From Orbilia blumenaviensis (taxonomy: Eukaryota; Ascomycota; Orbiliomycetes; Orbiliales; Orbiliaceae): a stretch of 64,000 nucleotides of DNA. The notes beneath the pieces are model-generated. The model had not been told where the DNA came from. It saw only the letters and a program-made list of their open reading frames with translations, and made no database searches. Where the stretch lies: positions 930,001 through 994,000 of the forward strand of contig JAVHNS010000006.1 of the NCBI GenBank assembly GCA_036872755.1, written 5' to 3'. The translations under genes and the position numbers were made by a program. Shown here piece by piece: positions 1 through 12,042 of the stretch. Numbering within the stretch: the first letter of the stretch is position 1; the number at the start of each line of letters is the position of its first letter.

Positions 1-1267
1 CGGAAGGCCGGGGTATTCATTTTTGCATTCTTCCGGTCGTTTCGTGCCTAAAGAATTAATCCTGATGGCCGACGACATCTCAGGATTTCGCCTATGGGTT
101 ATTGGTGCTTAAGTAAGTGCATGATCTTACGGAATATAAATCTCATAATGCCCAACATAAAGACCGCCTTCCATTTGCATCTTTTTAACCTCCTATTCCC
201 ATTCGGCCGGACGAATCAACCTGGAGATCGTTCGACGTCTTGCCCCGCAAAGAAGGCAACCAACAAGGGGGGTTGGAAGATACGGACGATACGTACCAAG
301 GAAAGCGGCATGGCGCTAACCAGAGTCTGGTTAGTTGCATGGCTGCTCCCGACGAGCTCGTCCGCTCATTCGACCGTTCCAGCATGCCTTGGACATGGTT
401 TCTCCAGTTGAGATGCAGGCATGGCCGACCTGCATGAACCCCCAAAGGCCCGTTTCCAACTTTCTTATTTTCCCAACAAAAAATACCATTGACAAGAAAA
501 CTCAAACTCAAACGAACAAAAAAAAAAAAAAAAGAGCCGACAGCCCCCCGCCATCAGAGAGGCCAATGTAGTAAATAGAACAAAATCAACGACATTCACG
601 GCCTTTTGCCTGCTTGTGTCCTCAACACTTTTAAGTGACGCTGGCAGTTGAATGGAGAATTGTGCGGTTTTGGGTAGCTTTGAGGAATGCTACTCTGCTC
701 CGATTGGCACATGTGAGGTCCCAATTGACGGCCGTCTGGCCTATAATCCGGTGTATGTGACCTCGGTATTTAAACGAAAAGGTGTCTTGTGACAGCATTG
801 TCTTCAGCGGGGTTGAAGCCTCTTTCCCTCCGTCGTCTTGTTGAAGTTTTTTTTTATATATCTTTTATTCCTGTTAGTTACTGCAGAGACTAGACCGAGA
901 TCAATCGGGCAAGCCTTTCCGCTCTGGTTGCACCGATCTGATAGGAAATAAAAATATAAAAAAATAAAAAAATAAAAAATAAAAAATACTGTAGGTGCAG
1001 TTTTGACTCTTACCGTTCCGTTAAATTTCATCAGCCCCCCTCTCCGAGAGACCTTCCCTCGGATTCTTTTTTTTTTTTTTTCAGACGTTGTCTCGCAAAT
1101 TACCTCGTTCTGTTGACTGTTGAGTTGAGAACCGGTATAGCTAACCAGCTATCATCATAGCTTCCATCTTTCTCAGAGTCGATACCTGTATCAATTGACT
1201 CCAGAAAACACCACTCATCAAAAAAGTTGCGGGTTCCAGCTCTATACAGAGCAATTCACAATTCACA
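1..1267. other. Intergenic; upstream region of the elongase gene
   Basis: I see no convincing gene here. The stretch holds a 16-base A run at 518-533, an A-rich ATAAA-type low-complexity tract at about 945-990 and a 15-base T run at 1067-1081. The last 200 bases are pyrimidine-rich, as is usual for fungal promoters and 5' leaders, and probably belong to the elongase gene at 1268. The short ORFs have no family resemblance and low-complexity content. Confidence 0.6.
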
Positions 1268-2467
1268 ATGTCTTCCGTCCGCCTCGTCGTTCCTCCTCCT
1301 TCGTTCTTCAACTTCCAGAACGCTTCTCAACCAATCCCACCTTCAATCCCACATGCCATCCCCGGCGATATCTATACTCAACTGCTCGACGTCCGAGTGC
1401 CAATTACAATTGCCACCGTCTACGCCATAACAGTTCACTACCTCAACTCAATTGCCTCCAAAACTACCCCTCCAACCCCCTACTCCTTCGCCAAAACATC
1501 TGCCTTCAAGTGGTTCGTTGTTCTCCATAACGCATTATTGGCTGTCTACTCCGGCTGGACCTTCGTAGGCATCACATCGACTTTACAGAGGACTATCAAC
1601 TGGGATAATGGATTCGGTGGCTTCGTTCACGGACTTTGCAAGATCCATGATGATAGTGTGGCGGTGGGCATCAATGATGTTAGCGGATTAAGCCCTAGGA
1701 TTGCTTCGGGGAGTGGACTGTGGGAGGAGGGGCTAGCGTTCTATGGATGGTTGTTCTATCTTAGCAAGTTTTATGAGGTGGTTGATACCGCTATCATTTT
1801 GGCTAAGGGTAGGAAGAGCAGCACACTACAGACCTGTAAGTTTCTTTCCAAGAATCCTTTTATACCATAGTGGGGGTCCAAGGCAGTACTAACGAGATGG
1901 TATAGATCACCATGCAGGTGCTATGATGTGTATGTGGGCTGGTATTCGATTCATGTCCCCTCCAATATTTATCTTCGTCCTCTTCAACTCCGCAATTCAC
2001 ACCCTCATGGTAAGTTTTCGTACCATTTAGTAGAGGTTGCTAGCATAAAGACTAACATTGTGGATTAGTACACATATTACACCCTTTCTGCTCTCAAAAT
2101 CTACGTCCCAACACCCATCAAGCGTCTTCTTACCACTATGCAAATCACCCAATTCCTCGTCGGCGGTTCCGGTGCTGCAGTCCAGATCTTCATCTCCTAC
2201 ATCCCACCTAGAGTCTTAACCGACATCTCGGACACCATCAAGGAAAACTCCGGTATCGATATGCATATCGGAGACCTGAACAAGGAGTTTGTGAGCTGTC
2301 TTAGCGGCGGCGCTGAAGTCTGGGCTGTCGTTACCAATGTGGTTTATTTGACGCCTTTGACATATCTGTTCGTGATGTTTTTCATTAAGAGTTATTTGGG
2401 ACCAAAGAGAGGTGGAAAGACCGCTAAGGCCGTCAATGGGGAGAAGACTGCAGTTAAGGCTCAGTAA
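1268..2467 (+). CDS. ELO family very-long-chain fatty acid elongase
   Basis: Three exons, 1268-1835, 1906-2009 and 2069-2467, give 356 residues. Introns are 70 and 59 nt with GTAAGT donors. The family condenses malonyl-CoA with acyl-CoA at the ER membrane, the first step of chain elongation. Visible signatures are KFYEVVDT at residues 167-174 followed by ILAKGR, then the His box, whose second half is created by joining exons 1 and 2: QTYHH at 188-192. The rest is a chain of hydrophobic membrane segments (WAGIRFMSPPIFIFVLF, TYYTLSALK and others). The usual first His of HXXHH is Gln here, a QXXHH form known in some C18-delta-9-type elongases rather than in yeast Elo1/2/3. The start is the first in-frame ATG in good context after a pyrimidine-rich leader. 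Family assignment is strong; substrate is not known. Confidence 0.92.
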
Positions 2468-5400
2468 ATAGATGAGCGGCAGTTGGGTGAAAGAACCCTC
2501 GTTACAAAAAAAAACTGATATACAGATATACTACCTGTCTTCGGATAGACTCGTGGACAGGGTTCAGGATTGATAGAATTCTAGAACATGGTTCGGGATC
2601 AGGCAAGCTTATTGGCAGCTTGCCACATGGGGCCTGGGATCAGAGATACAGCTGATGTTTTTTTTTTTCTTTGGACAAGATAAAAACTAAAACGGCAGGC
2701 CAGAATTACAGCGATAGCAACGACATTCTTACGCAGAAAGACAAAAGCATTTTGTTTACATTCACTTTTTTTTTCTAAGAGCCTTTTTTTTCCTTTTCTC
2801 TTTCCCTTCGGCGATGATACCACCGGCTCCTTCCTCAACCCATCATACTCATTTTTGCGTTTTGCATCGTTAGAAATTGTGCGCTGATGACCCTATATAT
2901 AAATGTCTTTCGTTGTAAATAGATGATACTAGCTATTGATGGGCGAAGTCTTTCGTTTAGGAAGATTTATAAAAGAAATCCAAGATACAATTTCTGGAAC
3001 GTACTTGTTTAACGTTTTGCATGCATGGTAAACGTAGGTACTTTTATTGCACCGTAGACATCCTTAAGGAACTAGCAGAGCGAGATCATCAATCACTAAC
3101 CGCGGAGATACCCGACTGGAAATTTTAATTGAGAATCGTATGATCGTCATAAATGCGAAATAATCGAATCGGGATGCTACCTATTTTCCTTAGCTAGTGA
3201 ATTGGGCCCGTCGCTAGGAGATATTTTGTTAGCGCTGAAAAGAACTATATATGCATGCCGACGGACCCGAAAGAGACATCGACTACCATATTTGGGCTCT
3301 TTCCGCGACCTTGACAGTTTTACTACGCCTGGAGGCTTTTTTATTTCGGCTCTGTTTAAGACAAAATGTTGCGATTATGCGGGTCTATACTTATCATTAT
3401 TTAAGATTAAATTAGATTATTGAGTAAGTATTGAAGCGTTTGGGTTCGGAGGGCATGAATTTCTGGAACTGGATTTGAGAAATCGCCGGTTGGCGACGCT
3501 GAGGTTCTTTTTGCGTTCCCGCTTTCTTTCCTGCATCAGTAGACGGGCGCAAAATCGAATTACCACATACAACCCCAGAAAATAATTTAAATCCTTCTAG
3601 AAAGCTTCGAAAGTAGGGAATTCGAAAGAAACAATAATTACCGTCCCAAATAACCATACAACCTTGCAGCCGCTCGCATTATCGATCGTATTAATTGTCG
3701 CCCAAATTTTTGTCGCCGGGGTAGTTTTCTTTTCTAACCCCGGTCGACCAGTCTCAGTGTGACGTTAACGTTAAACAGGGCAGGAGCAAAAAAAAATATG
3801 TTGACAGTTGTTGGTTCATGTTTCAACAATGGGAGGCCTAATTATATGGCTTAAGGCTTGGACCAGACCGGCGATACGGTCTATGGATTGAGACTTCGAC
3901 AAGATCGAGAGATCATACGAGGAGTTCGGTGGCTTGAGTTATTGACGAGGGAGGGGTTTTTATGCCGTTTTGCAGTCCGGTTATGGTATAATACATCGGG
4001 ACGTCTATAGATGTCTACTATAACCACTAGGCGAAGACATCCAGATCGCGAAACAGATCTATGTTTCTGTTAAGGCCGTGCGCAATATGCATCTAGACCC
4101 CACATCTTTCATAACGTTAGAATATACAATTAGCTACAGATCGGCGTGCGTTGAAGAATAGTCAGGGTCCTGGAACCAATTTGCGCGGGGGGAGTGTTAA
4201 TTTGGAATCGGCAAGGCGAAATAGGAGGAAGACCAAAGAGGTGGAGGAGCTCGAGGCGTTATTAATTTCTGAGCGACCGTTCTGCAAATTTGTGCACACT
4301 GGAGTGTGATATTGGACTGTTATACATTACAATTATTATCATAACTATCATTGTTGGAGTTGGACAAATTTACAAAGAAGCTGCCGTTCTTAGAAAACCT
4401 GAAGAACCCTTTCGCGATTTTTCGTTCGACGGCTTGAGTGGAGTGGATTTTTCTTCTTCTGCATTTCTCACCGTCGGATTTAAGTTTATAAAGGCTGACA
4501 TGTGTATACGTTACATATTTTGCGATTGGTCAAAAAATCCCCTCACGAAGAGCTGATTCGAAAGGCGGGATGGCGAGCTGAATTCCATTGTGCAATTGTC
4601 CCGATCGACGTCAGACGCCCTTGGACTTCGAGTCTTTTGTAGGTTTGATTGGCCCATTACCTCCTGCCTGCCACAGCCGCCTTGGCTGAGGATGCCCGAA
4701 ACATCCTTCCCAGAAACAAGTTAGTATTGGGCAACCCGAAAAGAAGGATACAGATCATATGGGATCACAGGGCCGACAGATGCTCTCGCATGGTATTCTA
4801 CATGCCACGCCCCTGAAAAAAATAAAAAAAAAATAGACACATCTCCAAATATTTCCTCATCTATATGTCCGCTAGTACCAAACGGTAGAAGGGGAACACA
4901 AAATTATTAAGAAAAATTCCCTAAAAAAGCAAACGGAAATTCTGTGCGAGGCTTTTGAATTTTGCCGGGGTGTGTGATTCGGCTGGTTCCTGTGCACCCA
5001 AAACGGAACATCTGCGACAGGTTAGCGAACCATTCTGAAACAAAGTCCCTGAGGAACCTCGACCCTTCAAAAGGGGGGAGCGGCGATGAGACTAGTAACG
5101 AGGGGGTGGTTTAATCCTGCACCGCCCGTTGGAAATTCCATACCAGAGAAGTACGAAAGGGTTCTGCGTAGGCGAGGGAAAGGAGACATAGAGAGATGAG
5201 GAGTGGGCAAAGGTGAGCATGTAACTACTGTCCCAGATCTAAATACAGATTTCCCGTCTTAATAGGACCGACATGTCGAGAATGGGAGGGGAAATTTACT
5301 ATGCAATGCACATGTATGTATGCATGTCCAGACATTACATGTTACTCTTACCGTCCCTGTCGATGCGCTCCCGCTAGTGTAATGTACGATGTATGCAAGC

Positions 5401-6488
5401 CGACCACTGTCAATTGACGCCCTGAAATTCCAGTACTGGCTAGTTCGATGGTGACAGAAGCACCTGAAAAATCCGATTGAGGATGCCCAAGGTGGTACCT
5501 GACGTGCATACATACTTACTGTGTATGTATGCTGCCCCCCGTAAAATTGTGCCCCTCTTCCCCGGCCGGATCGAGTTATGCGCACAGAAGCAAGTGAATC
5601 CATGTCCACTCAGGAACAGAAAGAGGCAGAGAGGTCGAGAGAGAGGCGCATATGACTTGACTGGGGTGGGCTAAACTATTGTCGGTGTTACAGGTATACT
5701 AAATTGTATATACTGGTAAAATCCCCCCCTTCCCTTGTTCGTGACAGGATTCCCTTTCTTTCTGCTTCTTCTAATTCTTTCTCTTCCTCTTCGTCTGTTT
5801 CTTTCTTTTCCTCTGTACTCCCTCCTTAGTCTTTGGTTTTGCTTGGGGCGTGTGTTCACTCCCTCGAGATATCTTGTCCTGCCATATTTTTCTGGAAAAA
5901 CTTGGTAGAGTGTCACTTGAGCGGCATCGATATCCATTCTGTCACTTCTTGATATTTTTTCTTGGACTTTCATTTCAGCGGTGCTTCTCGATATTATTGA
6001 TATTCTATCCATCGATTAACTTTGTTCTGGGCAGCTTCGAATCTGCAGCTGTGCAGTTGTTCTCCTTGCATACAAACGCCATTGCATTACATTACCACAC
6101 TCACTTTTTCTTTACACCAACATTTAAGCAATAACCCGATGGACCGGTAGAGAACGAAGGGACCACACACATAAGCTTAATTCGACAAGCACGCAAGAAA
6201 CGGGAAACCAGGAGATACTTTAATTCAAATCCAAAGGGAGAGATACAGTCGACAGGGAAGAGGCTTGGGTAGATATTGAAAATTGGGCCTGTCTATATTT
6301 GGAACAACCCTTTGTGTTGGGTCTGCTTTGAAAGCAAACAACCACCACCATCCATAACAGCAAAAGTTCCATCGACACGCCGCCAATTAGCATTCATCAA
6401 CTACTACTATCTCTACGACCTCGATAATCGGTAACCGCTTTTACGACATTCTCTTTTATCTGATTTGAAAAGAGAAAAGGCTGCCACG
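2468..6488. other. Long gene-poor region (4 kb)
   Basis: No ORF here shows a recognisable family, codon quality or a plausible exon chain. Only short, low-complexity ORFs occur, for example at 4290-4556 and 5259-5609. The last 700 bases, about 5740-6440, are strongly T/C-rich then A/C-rich, which suits a long promoter and 5' leader for the wall protein starting at 6489. A noncoding transcript or a very small gene cannot be excluded. Confidence 0.5.
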
Positions 6489-7730
6489 ATGCGGTTCTCC
6501 TCAATTTTTTCTTCCCTACTTTCCTTGGCCGCAATCGCTGTTCCTTTCGCCAATGCCCAAGGAGCCGAGAACAATGAGAATCTAATCACGAAACCTGCTG
6601 CTGGTGAGGTTTGGGTAGCTGGAACACCATTTCCGATCGAGTGGACCGCTTCTGCGAATCCCGGGACTGTGAGCATTGTGCTCGTGAAGGGAGTTCCTGG
6701 GAATTTGCAGGTGCTTGAAACGATTGCTCGTATGTTCCCCTCTCCTACATTCCCCATGGAAATCTAATATCAATTGTAATGGAAATACTAACATTGGGTT
6801 TCCTGGACGGCAGCGAATGTTGCGAACAATGGAAAATTCGAATGGACGCCACCTCTTACCCTTGAGGGCATGCAAACCATGGCAGCTGACCAGGTTTACC
6901 AATTCAAGATTGTAAGCGATGACAGCGGCAACTTCGGATTCTCGCCAAGTTTTAAAATCGATTCTCCTGCCTCGACGTTTGCACCGACTGGTGCCCCCGC
7001 AAACCCCGCTGAGACAAGCGCTACTACGGACCCTGCAGCTCCGACCGAAACGCCAGTTTCGAGCGTTGAGTCTTCGAGTACAAGTGAAATTGTCCAGACT
7101 ACGGAAACGAGCTCTGAAGTTTTGAGCAGCACTACTAGCGCAGCAGAGTCTAGTTCTGAGACTTCTGAGACTTCTGCTACTTCTGCACCGGTTACCGAAA
7201 GCTCTACCGCCTCTGAAACTATAGCGTCGGAAACATCCAGCGCACCTACGACTCTTTCCACCGCTATTAAGACATCATCAGAGGAACCTACCACCGAACC
7301 AACATCGTCTGCTACCGAAACTCCAGACGCTACCTCATCCTCATCCCCATCAGAAACTACATCCTCATCCCCATCATCCTCGTCCGAGCCATCGTCTGGC
7401 CTCCCGGCCGGTGTGATCGCTGGTATCACAGGAGGCGTAATTGCCTTTGTGATCCTTGCCATTGTCGGCGTCTTCCTGTTCCGCCGTCGCAAGCAGCAAA
7501 GCCGCACCAAGCTCCGTGGCGAAACCCCACCCCCTCAACCCTCGAAGTATGATCGCGACTTCCAGATGATGGAAAGGAGAGCGAGACATCGCCCCACTAG
7601 CAGCTTTGGATTTAATACATCGAGAAGCGATACTAGTGGTGGAATGGAGGGAAGAAGTGACCCGTATGTCCAGCTTGGTGACAGAGACAGCAGAAGGGGC
7701 AGCGGAACGTGGGGTGCCTCAAGGTTTTAG
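6489..7730 (+). CDS. Kre9/Knh1-like N-domain, Ser/Thr-rich single-pass membrane protein
   Basis: Two exons, 6489-6729 and 6814-7730, give 385 residues; the 84-nt intron splits a Pro codon. The start is the ATG at 6489 (MRFSSIFSSLLSLAA), which opens directly into a signal peptide ending near FANAQG. Residues about 30-135 form an Ig-like domain of the Kre9/Knh1 N-terminal type: ITKPAAGEVWVAGTPFPIEW, later FEWTPPLTLEG and QFKIVSDDSGNFGFSPSF. A long Ser/Thr/Glu/Pro-rich stalk follows to about residue 270, presumably O-mannosylated. Then comes one transmembrane helix (GVIAGITGGVIAFVILAIVG, near 277-300) and a basic cytosolic tail starting RRRKQQ. The layout suggests a cell-surface or wall-stress sensor-like protein. 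Role is inferred from architecture only; the Kre9 family is linked to beta-1,6-glucan assembly. Confidence 0.88.
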
Positions 7731-8784
7731 TTAAATCTTCTACAGTTTATACGTGGCAAAAAATAAGCGGAGGACAGTACTTTTGATTTTGATACCCCCT
7801 TAGGCGACGGTGGTCTCCATAGGGAGACGATGAACCCGGCCTATGAGAAGAACTTAGTGGCAGAGGAAATTATTTAGAATAAAGATAACATCAGAAATTC
7901 ATTTTCTATTATAGAAAATGGAGTTTATTGTTTCTTACAAACCATCCCTATGGGAAAGACGAAAAAGGCGTCCTTTCTTTTACCTGTACATTCATTTTCA
8001 GAATCACATTATTTCCTTGTGTGTCTAATTTCCTTTGTTCATAATTTCCTACTCTCTCTGGTGTTACCAAATATGCATTTTCAAGGTGTCTTTGTTAGAA
8101 ACTTTTCTTTCCTTTCTCTTTTCCAACATATTTCCGAATTCAACATCTTTTCTTTCCTATTTTTTCCCTTTGGTTTCATTCTCTATTTTTTCCGTTTGCA
8201 TCTTCGTTGCGGTCTGCTTCGCTTCTGACAAGGCATCCATCCGCTGGTGGATGATGTCCCTCCCTTTTTTATGGCGGATCTATTAGATAAGGATACGGGA
8301 GGTGGACGAAAACTGTACATTAGCACCCGTAGCTAGGGAGCAAATAAATAGAAATATACAAAAAATATTACTCAACGACTATAGTCCAGCTAAGACAGTA
8401 GATAATCCAGCTCTATAACAAGGATCAGATAAAAGATGGGTCCGATTAGATCTTTGTCGGGGCCTGGCACAGTTGGCGACCGCCAATCGGTGAATTTCCC
8501 CGCCTAAAAAGGCAAGAGTCCTAAAACGGCAACAACCGACTAGTGACGTCAATGCCGGTTCCCGTGGAATTCCCAGGCTTGCCCTCCACCCACCGTCATC
8601 TGGGAAACCGCATGTGATGTCAGAGTTATTTAAGGTGGTACGTACTCTTCTTTTTTATCTTTCACTTCTCCATATTTCACTCTTTGCATTCAACTTTCAC
8701 CATATACCAACAACCTACATTAAATACTCTACGACCTCCATACTCACAAACTCTACTGCTTTAGAGGGAGACAGAACAGAAATC
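7731..8784. other. Intergenic, AT-rich
   Basis: A T-rich stretch at about 7950-8230 encodes only Phe/Leu/Ser-rich nonsense ORFs. The final 150 bases are the likely promoter and leader of the five-exon membrane protein gene. I see nothing else. Confidence 0.5.
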
Positions 8785-9649
8785 ATGGACGTTTACTACG
8801 GTATGCCGACCCTATACGCGTTAGGCGGGAATTATTGCTAACATGTGAGCGTGTGTGTCCAGCATACAACTACGGTATTTATCCAGATGCCCAATATGCG
8901 ACTCCTTCCTATAGCGCAGAAGCTAACTGACATGAACATCGAATAGCCGCTGCCGGGTGGATGATTCTCCAATCAATCCCACTGCTGTCGTCGCCTACAA
9001 TGATGGTCACCATGCTGTCTCCCGAAGTTCGCGAAACAACACGTAAGGCAAACCTCTCCCAGTCACAAATGTCTACCAGGGGCGAACAAAAACAAACTAA
9101 CTCGAAATAACTGAACTACAGCATTAGAAGCCTACTTCTCCCGCTCGCTAGGCTTCGCTGCGATAACACTAGGCCTTTTAACCGTCCTCCTAACTGGTTC
9201 GATACCGCTCACAACATCCTTCTCCGACCCATCGTCAAAACTCGATGATCCGACTGCTCCATATGCCCTTCCCACGTTAGTTATAACGGCTAGCTATCAT
9301 GCTATAGTTAGCTTCTATTGTTACACGATGTGGAACGAAACCGGGAACTTTGGATTCGGTATTTCGACAATTGTTGGTTCCTCGTTGGCTGCTGCTGGTG
9401 TTTGGTGTGTTTTGTTTGCGGCAACTGATGGTAGGATTAGTCGGAAAACCGGAGCGGTGAGTTACTACTTTTTCCGTCATTAACGAGTCCCGTAAAAGAT
9501 AAATCAAGTGATGGCCTCTCTCTAAAATTTGGGTATATGGCTAATACCTAGTGATTTTTTGGGGGGGTGCTTAGGATAAGAGAACTAGTGGATTTCCGTT
9601 CAAGAATGTTGAGGCGGAGAAGAAGCGAGCCGGAAAGAAAGCTTTGTAA
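8785..9649 (+). CDS. Conserved fungal 4-TM membrane protein with KKXX ER-retrieval tail
   Basis: I assembled five exons: 8785-8800, 8863-8874, 8947-9042, 9122-9456 and 9575-9649, giving 177 residues. All introns are GT-AG and every junction keeps the frame. No single ORF shows the gene because exons 1 and 2 are only 16 and 12 nt. The protein begins MDVYYAYNYAAAGWMILQS and has about four hydrophobic segments: AGWMILQSIPLLSSPTMMV, GFAAITLGLLTVLLTG, TLVITASYHAIVSFYCYTM and ISTIVGSSLAAAGVWCVLFA. A polar C-terminus reads KTGADKRTSGFPFKN and ends KKAL, a dilysine KKXX signal typical of ER-resident membrane proteins. I recall the TGADKRTSGFPFKN tail as conserved among filamentous fungi, but I know no function. 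Exons 3-5 are secure; the two micro-exons at the 5' end are the weakest part. Confidence 0.8.
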
Positions 9650-10076
9650 TTCATTTTCTACAATATGATGGGTTCGGACAAGAGAAAGCTATGGATTGAA
9701 TATGGAGATCCATTGGTCGATTGATTTGTCGAATCAGGGTGCTATGGTATTTTATGACAACCCTGAGGCATGGCGGCGCGCAAAGCAAGGAAACTTTGAT
9801 TTTACCAGCGCAGCGCCGATACATATTTCATAAGTTCATTATGACACAGCAAAGCTAGCGGATATCGCAACAGACGCATAAAGGCTTATAATAGACACAA
9901 ATCCTTGATTTTTAATCCCATGGGATCTGTTGATAACGTTATGACGAGAGTTCGATTTTTTTTATATACTATTTTACCATTTTTAAAGCCATGACCTTTT
10001 CTCATTCTCCTATCTTCTCTATGACTCTTCATGTTTCAGTCAGGCGGAATCTGGGGCTGAACAGGACCATTCTAAA
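9650..10076. other. Intergenic
   Basis: The 3' flank of the 4-TM protein gene and the promoter of the PARG-like gene. T-rich tracts lie near 9957-9985. No gene is visible. Confidence 0.5.
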
Positions 10077-11345
10077 ATGTATAAGAATGTACTAAACCCC
10101 AGGCTCTATTGCAATATCAACAGCAAACTTCTGCCAACAGCCGGAGCTATACTACCCAAAATTTGCAAAATCTCAACTTTTACATTGATAAATTTACCAA
10201 AAATGGACACTGGCGAGCCATCAGACTCCCGACCTTCTCACCGGGGAGGTCGAGGATCGAATCGTGGACCGCGAGGAAACAGCAACTCCTCACGAGGTTA
10301 CCATACTTCCAACACATTTTCAGAATCCAACAACTCCAACACACCGTCCTCATCTCGAGGAAACCGTGGGGGTGGTCGAGGCCGTGGACGAGGGTTTATG
10401 TCCCCCGCCAAAGCTGAACGAGCACGTTTGGCTCGCGAGACAATAAATACCACAATACCACATATCCTTGCTCATACTCCTCGTGCGAAGACCGGGGTTG
10501 AGGGTGCGGTTAAGTACTCTGCTGCCGAAATCCCCGCCGTAGAGAAGAGCACCGGCAACAGCTATGTACCAAAGATCTCTGTTGTTTATAGCGATACCTT
10601 CGATGCCGCCAGGGACGTAATCTCACGGCTAAAAGCCACAAATCCCCGAGACTACGAAAGCGGGAAGTTAAGAGTCGGCGTCCTTAACATGGCATCAAAC
10701 ACCAACCCAGGCGGTGGAGTACTCAACGGCTCACAAGCGCAAGAAGAAACGCTGTGTAGAAGAAGTACACTATATCCATCCCTTTTGCAAAGACATTTCC
10801 ATCCTTTACCTGCCGGCTCTGCAATCTTCACATCCGATGTTCTGGTGTTCATGAACCAGTCTTATGAGATGTTAAAGGTTGAGGATAGATTCTATGTGGA
10901 TGTGATTTCTATGGCTGCGCCGAAGCGCCCGGAGCTTACGCGCGATAAGAAAGGCTACGCTGAGCAGTCTACTTACGAGGAGTTGGTATCTGGGATTAAA
11001 GGGATGATGAGGCTAGCGCAGGCGAAGGGGATTACACATTTTGTAGCTGGAGCGTTTGGATGTGGCGCTTACGGGAATCCCAATGCGTTAGTAGCGGACC
11101 GTTTCAAGAGGGTTATATGTGGGAAGAAGTTTGGGGTTGAAGGATGGGAAAGAGAGGAGAGGGAGGTTTATACAGGAGTTGAGGAGGTGGTTTTTGCGAT
11201 ATATGGAGAAGATAGAGGGAAGGGGAATTTGGCGGCGTTTGAGGCGGGGTTTAAGGATGTTATTAAGTCGCAAGAAGAGAGAGTTGATGGTGAAGGGGAG
11301 GCTTCTGCGGAGGCTTCTAGCTCTGGGACATCATTGCAGACCTAG
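10077..11345 (+). CDS. Bacterial-type poly(ADP-ribose) glycohydrolase-fold protein (TIGR02452-like) with RGG-rich N-terminus
   Basis: A single exon of 422 residues. The signature of bacterial/fungal PARG catalytic domains, GGG-X(6-8)-QEE, is present as NPGGGVLNGSQAQEE at about residues 210-224, followed by CRRSTLYPSL. Further macrodomain-like pieces are VLVFMNQSYE, FYVDVISMAAP and HFVAGAFGCGAYGNP. These enzymes hydrolyse ADP-ribose polymers using the second Glu of QEE, so activity is expected. The N-terminal part is rich in Arg-Gly (SHRGGRGSNRGPRG, GNRGGGRGRGRG), an RNA- or polymer-binding type of segment. Two starts are possible: ATG 10077, or ATG 10203 (MDTGEPSDS). The extra 42 residues are basic, hydroxylated and free of Asp/Glu, like a mitochondrial presequence. 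The C-terminal tail is Glu/Ser-rich. Domain call is firm; start choice is open. Confidence 0.87.
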   Translation: MYKNVLNPRLYCNINSKLLPTAGAILPKICKISTFTLINLPKMDTGEPSDSRPSHRGGRGSNRGPRGNSNSSRGYHTSNTFSESNNSNTPSSSRGNRGGGRGRGRGFMSPAKAERARLARETINTTIPHILAHTPRAKTGVEGAVKYSAAEIPAVEKSTGNSYVPKISVVYSDTFDAARDVISRLKATNPRDYESGKLRVGVLNMASNTNPGGGVLNGSQAQEETLCRRSTLYPSLLQRHFHPLPAGSAIFTSDVLVFMNQSYEMLKVEDRFYVDVISMAAPKRPELTRDKKGYAEQSTYEELVSGIKGMMRLAQAKGITHFVAGAFGCGAYGNPNALVADRFKRVICGKKFGVEGWEREEREVYTGVEEVVFAIYGEDRGKGNLAAFEAGFKDVIKSQEERVDGEGEASAEASSSGTSLQT

Positions 11346-12011
11346 CAAGAGCTAGACTCCCGACCTTGGGCCCCGAGGCTCTCTAGTTTTACGAAATAAG
11401 CATCGTGTTACCTCCAGGATTAATATCTTGTTAATCTCAGCGCCAGAACCTAGGGTACCTGGATAGCTCCTCAGAACTTGTTTTTAGCCTTTGCAATTTT
11501 TTCTACCTAAGGTTATATATAAATTCAACTCCAGTGTAAATTCCTTCAGCCATCAAGCTGGCGGTTAGTTCGCACAATTTCTAGTAAATAAAATTTCATA
11601 CCATCCCTCTAATGAAAACGAGGCGGGCGTTTTGTTCTTTAAACCTCATTCCGCCCGAAAGTGTACTTTCGAACTTTTCTATCGTTTTTCATGTTTAAGG
11701 CAGTTTGGTTTGACATGCCATCGGTAGTAGGATCCGGTATTTCATTGATCTCGAGTAAATGTAAATTTTTTGATCTTGGTCTAGGCCTACCGTTCAGGGT
11801 GGGCCGATTGATAATAGTTGTTGGATTGATCGTGGGCTCTGGAGCTCATGGCTAATAGCGGGAAGGATTGACCAATAGGGCGAAGTGTTAAACGCCTCAA
11901 TCAGTTCCAACACCAAAGACGATACAAAAAAAGCATAAAATCTGATACCGATAGATATCCAACATGGAACAAGACTATCAAGCTCTGATCCCAACGCTCG
12001 GAGAGAGAGGG

Positions 12012-12038
<27 letters not shown>
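12012..12038. repeat. 27-base poly(A) tract
   Basis: An uninterrupted run of 27 A preceded by GA repeats. It is intergenic and too isolated to be called the tail of a retro-insert: no flanking direct repeat or coding remnant was seen. Confidence 0.9.

Positions 12039-12042
<4 letters not shown>

Noticed and set aside
5259..5609. A 116-residue minus-strand ORF in the 4-kb gap
   Set aside because: Amino-acid composition is random-looking (Cys/His/Arg scattered) with no family motif.
6896..7510. A 204-residue minus-strand ORF
   Set aside because: It is the antisense of the Ser/Thr-rich stalk of the Kre9-like gene; its Val/Asp/Ser repetitiveness mirrors the sense codons.
7950..8286. Overlapping plus ORFs rich in Phe and Leu that look like TM proteins
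   Set aside because: They come from a T-rich low-complexity stretch; two frames give equally hydrophobic nonsense.
12012..12038. Poly(A) tract as the tail of a processed retrocopy
   Set aside because: There is no coding similarity upstream of it and no flanking direct repeats.
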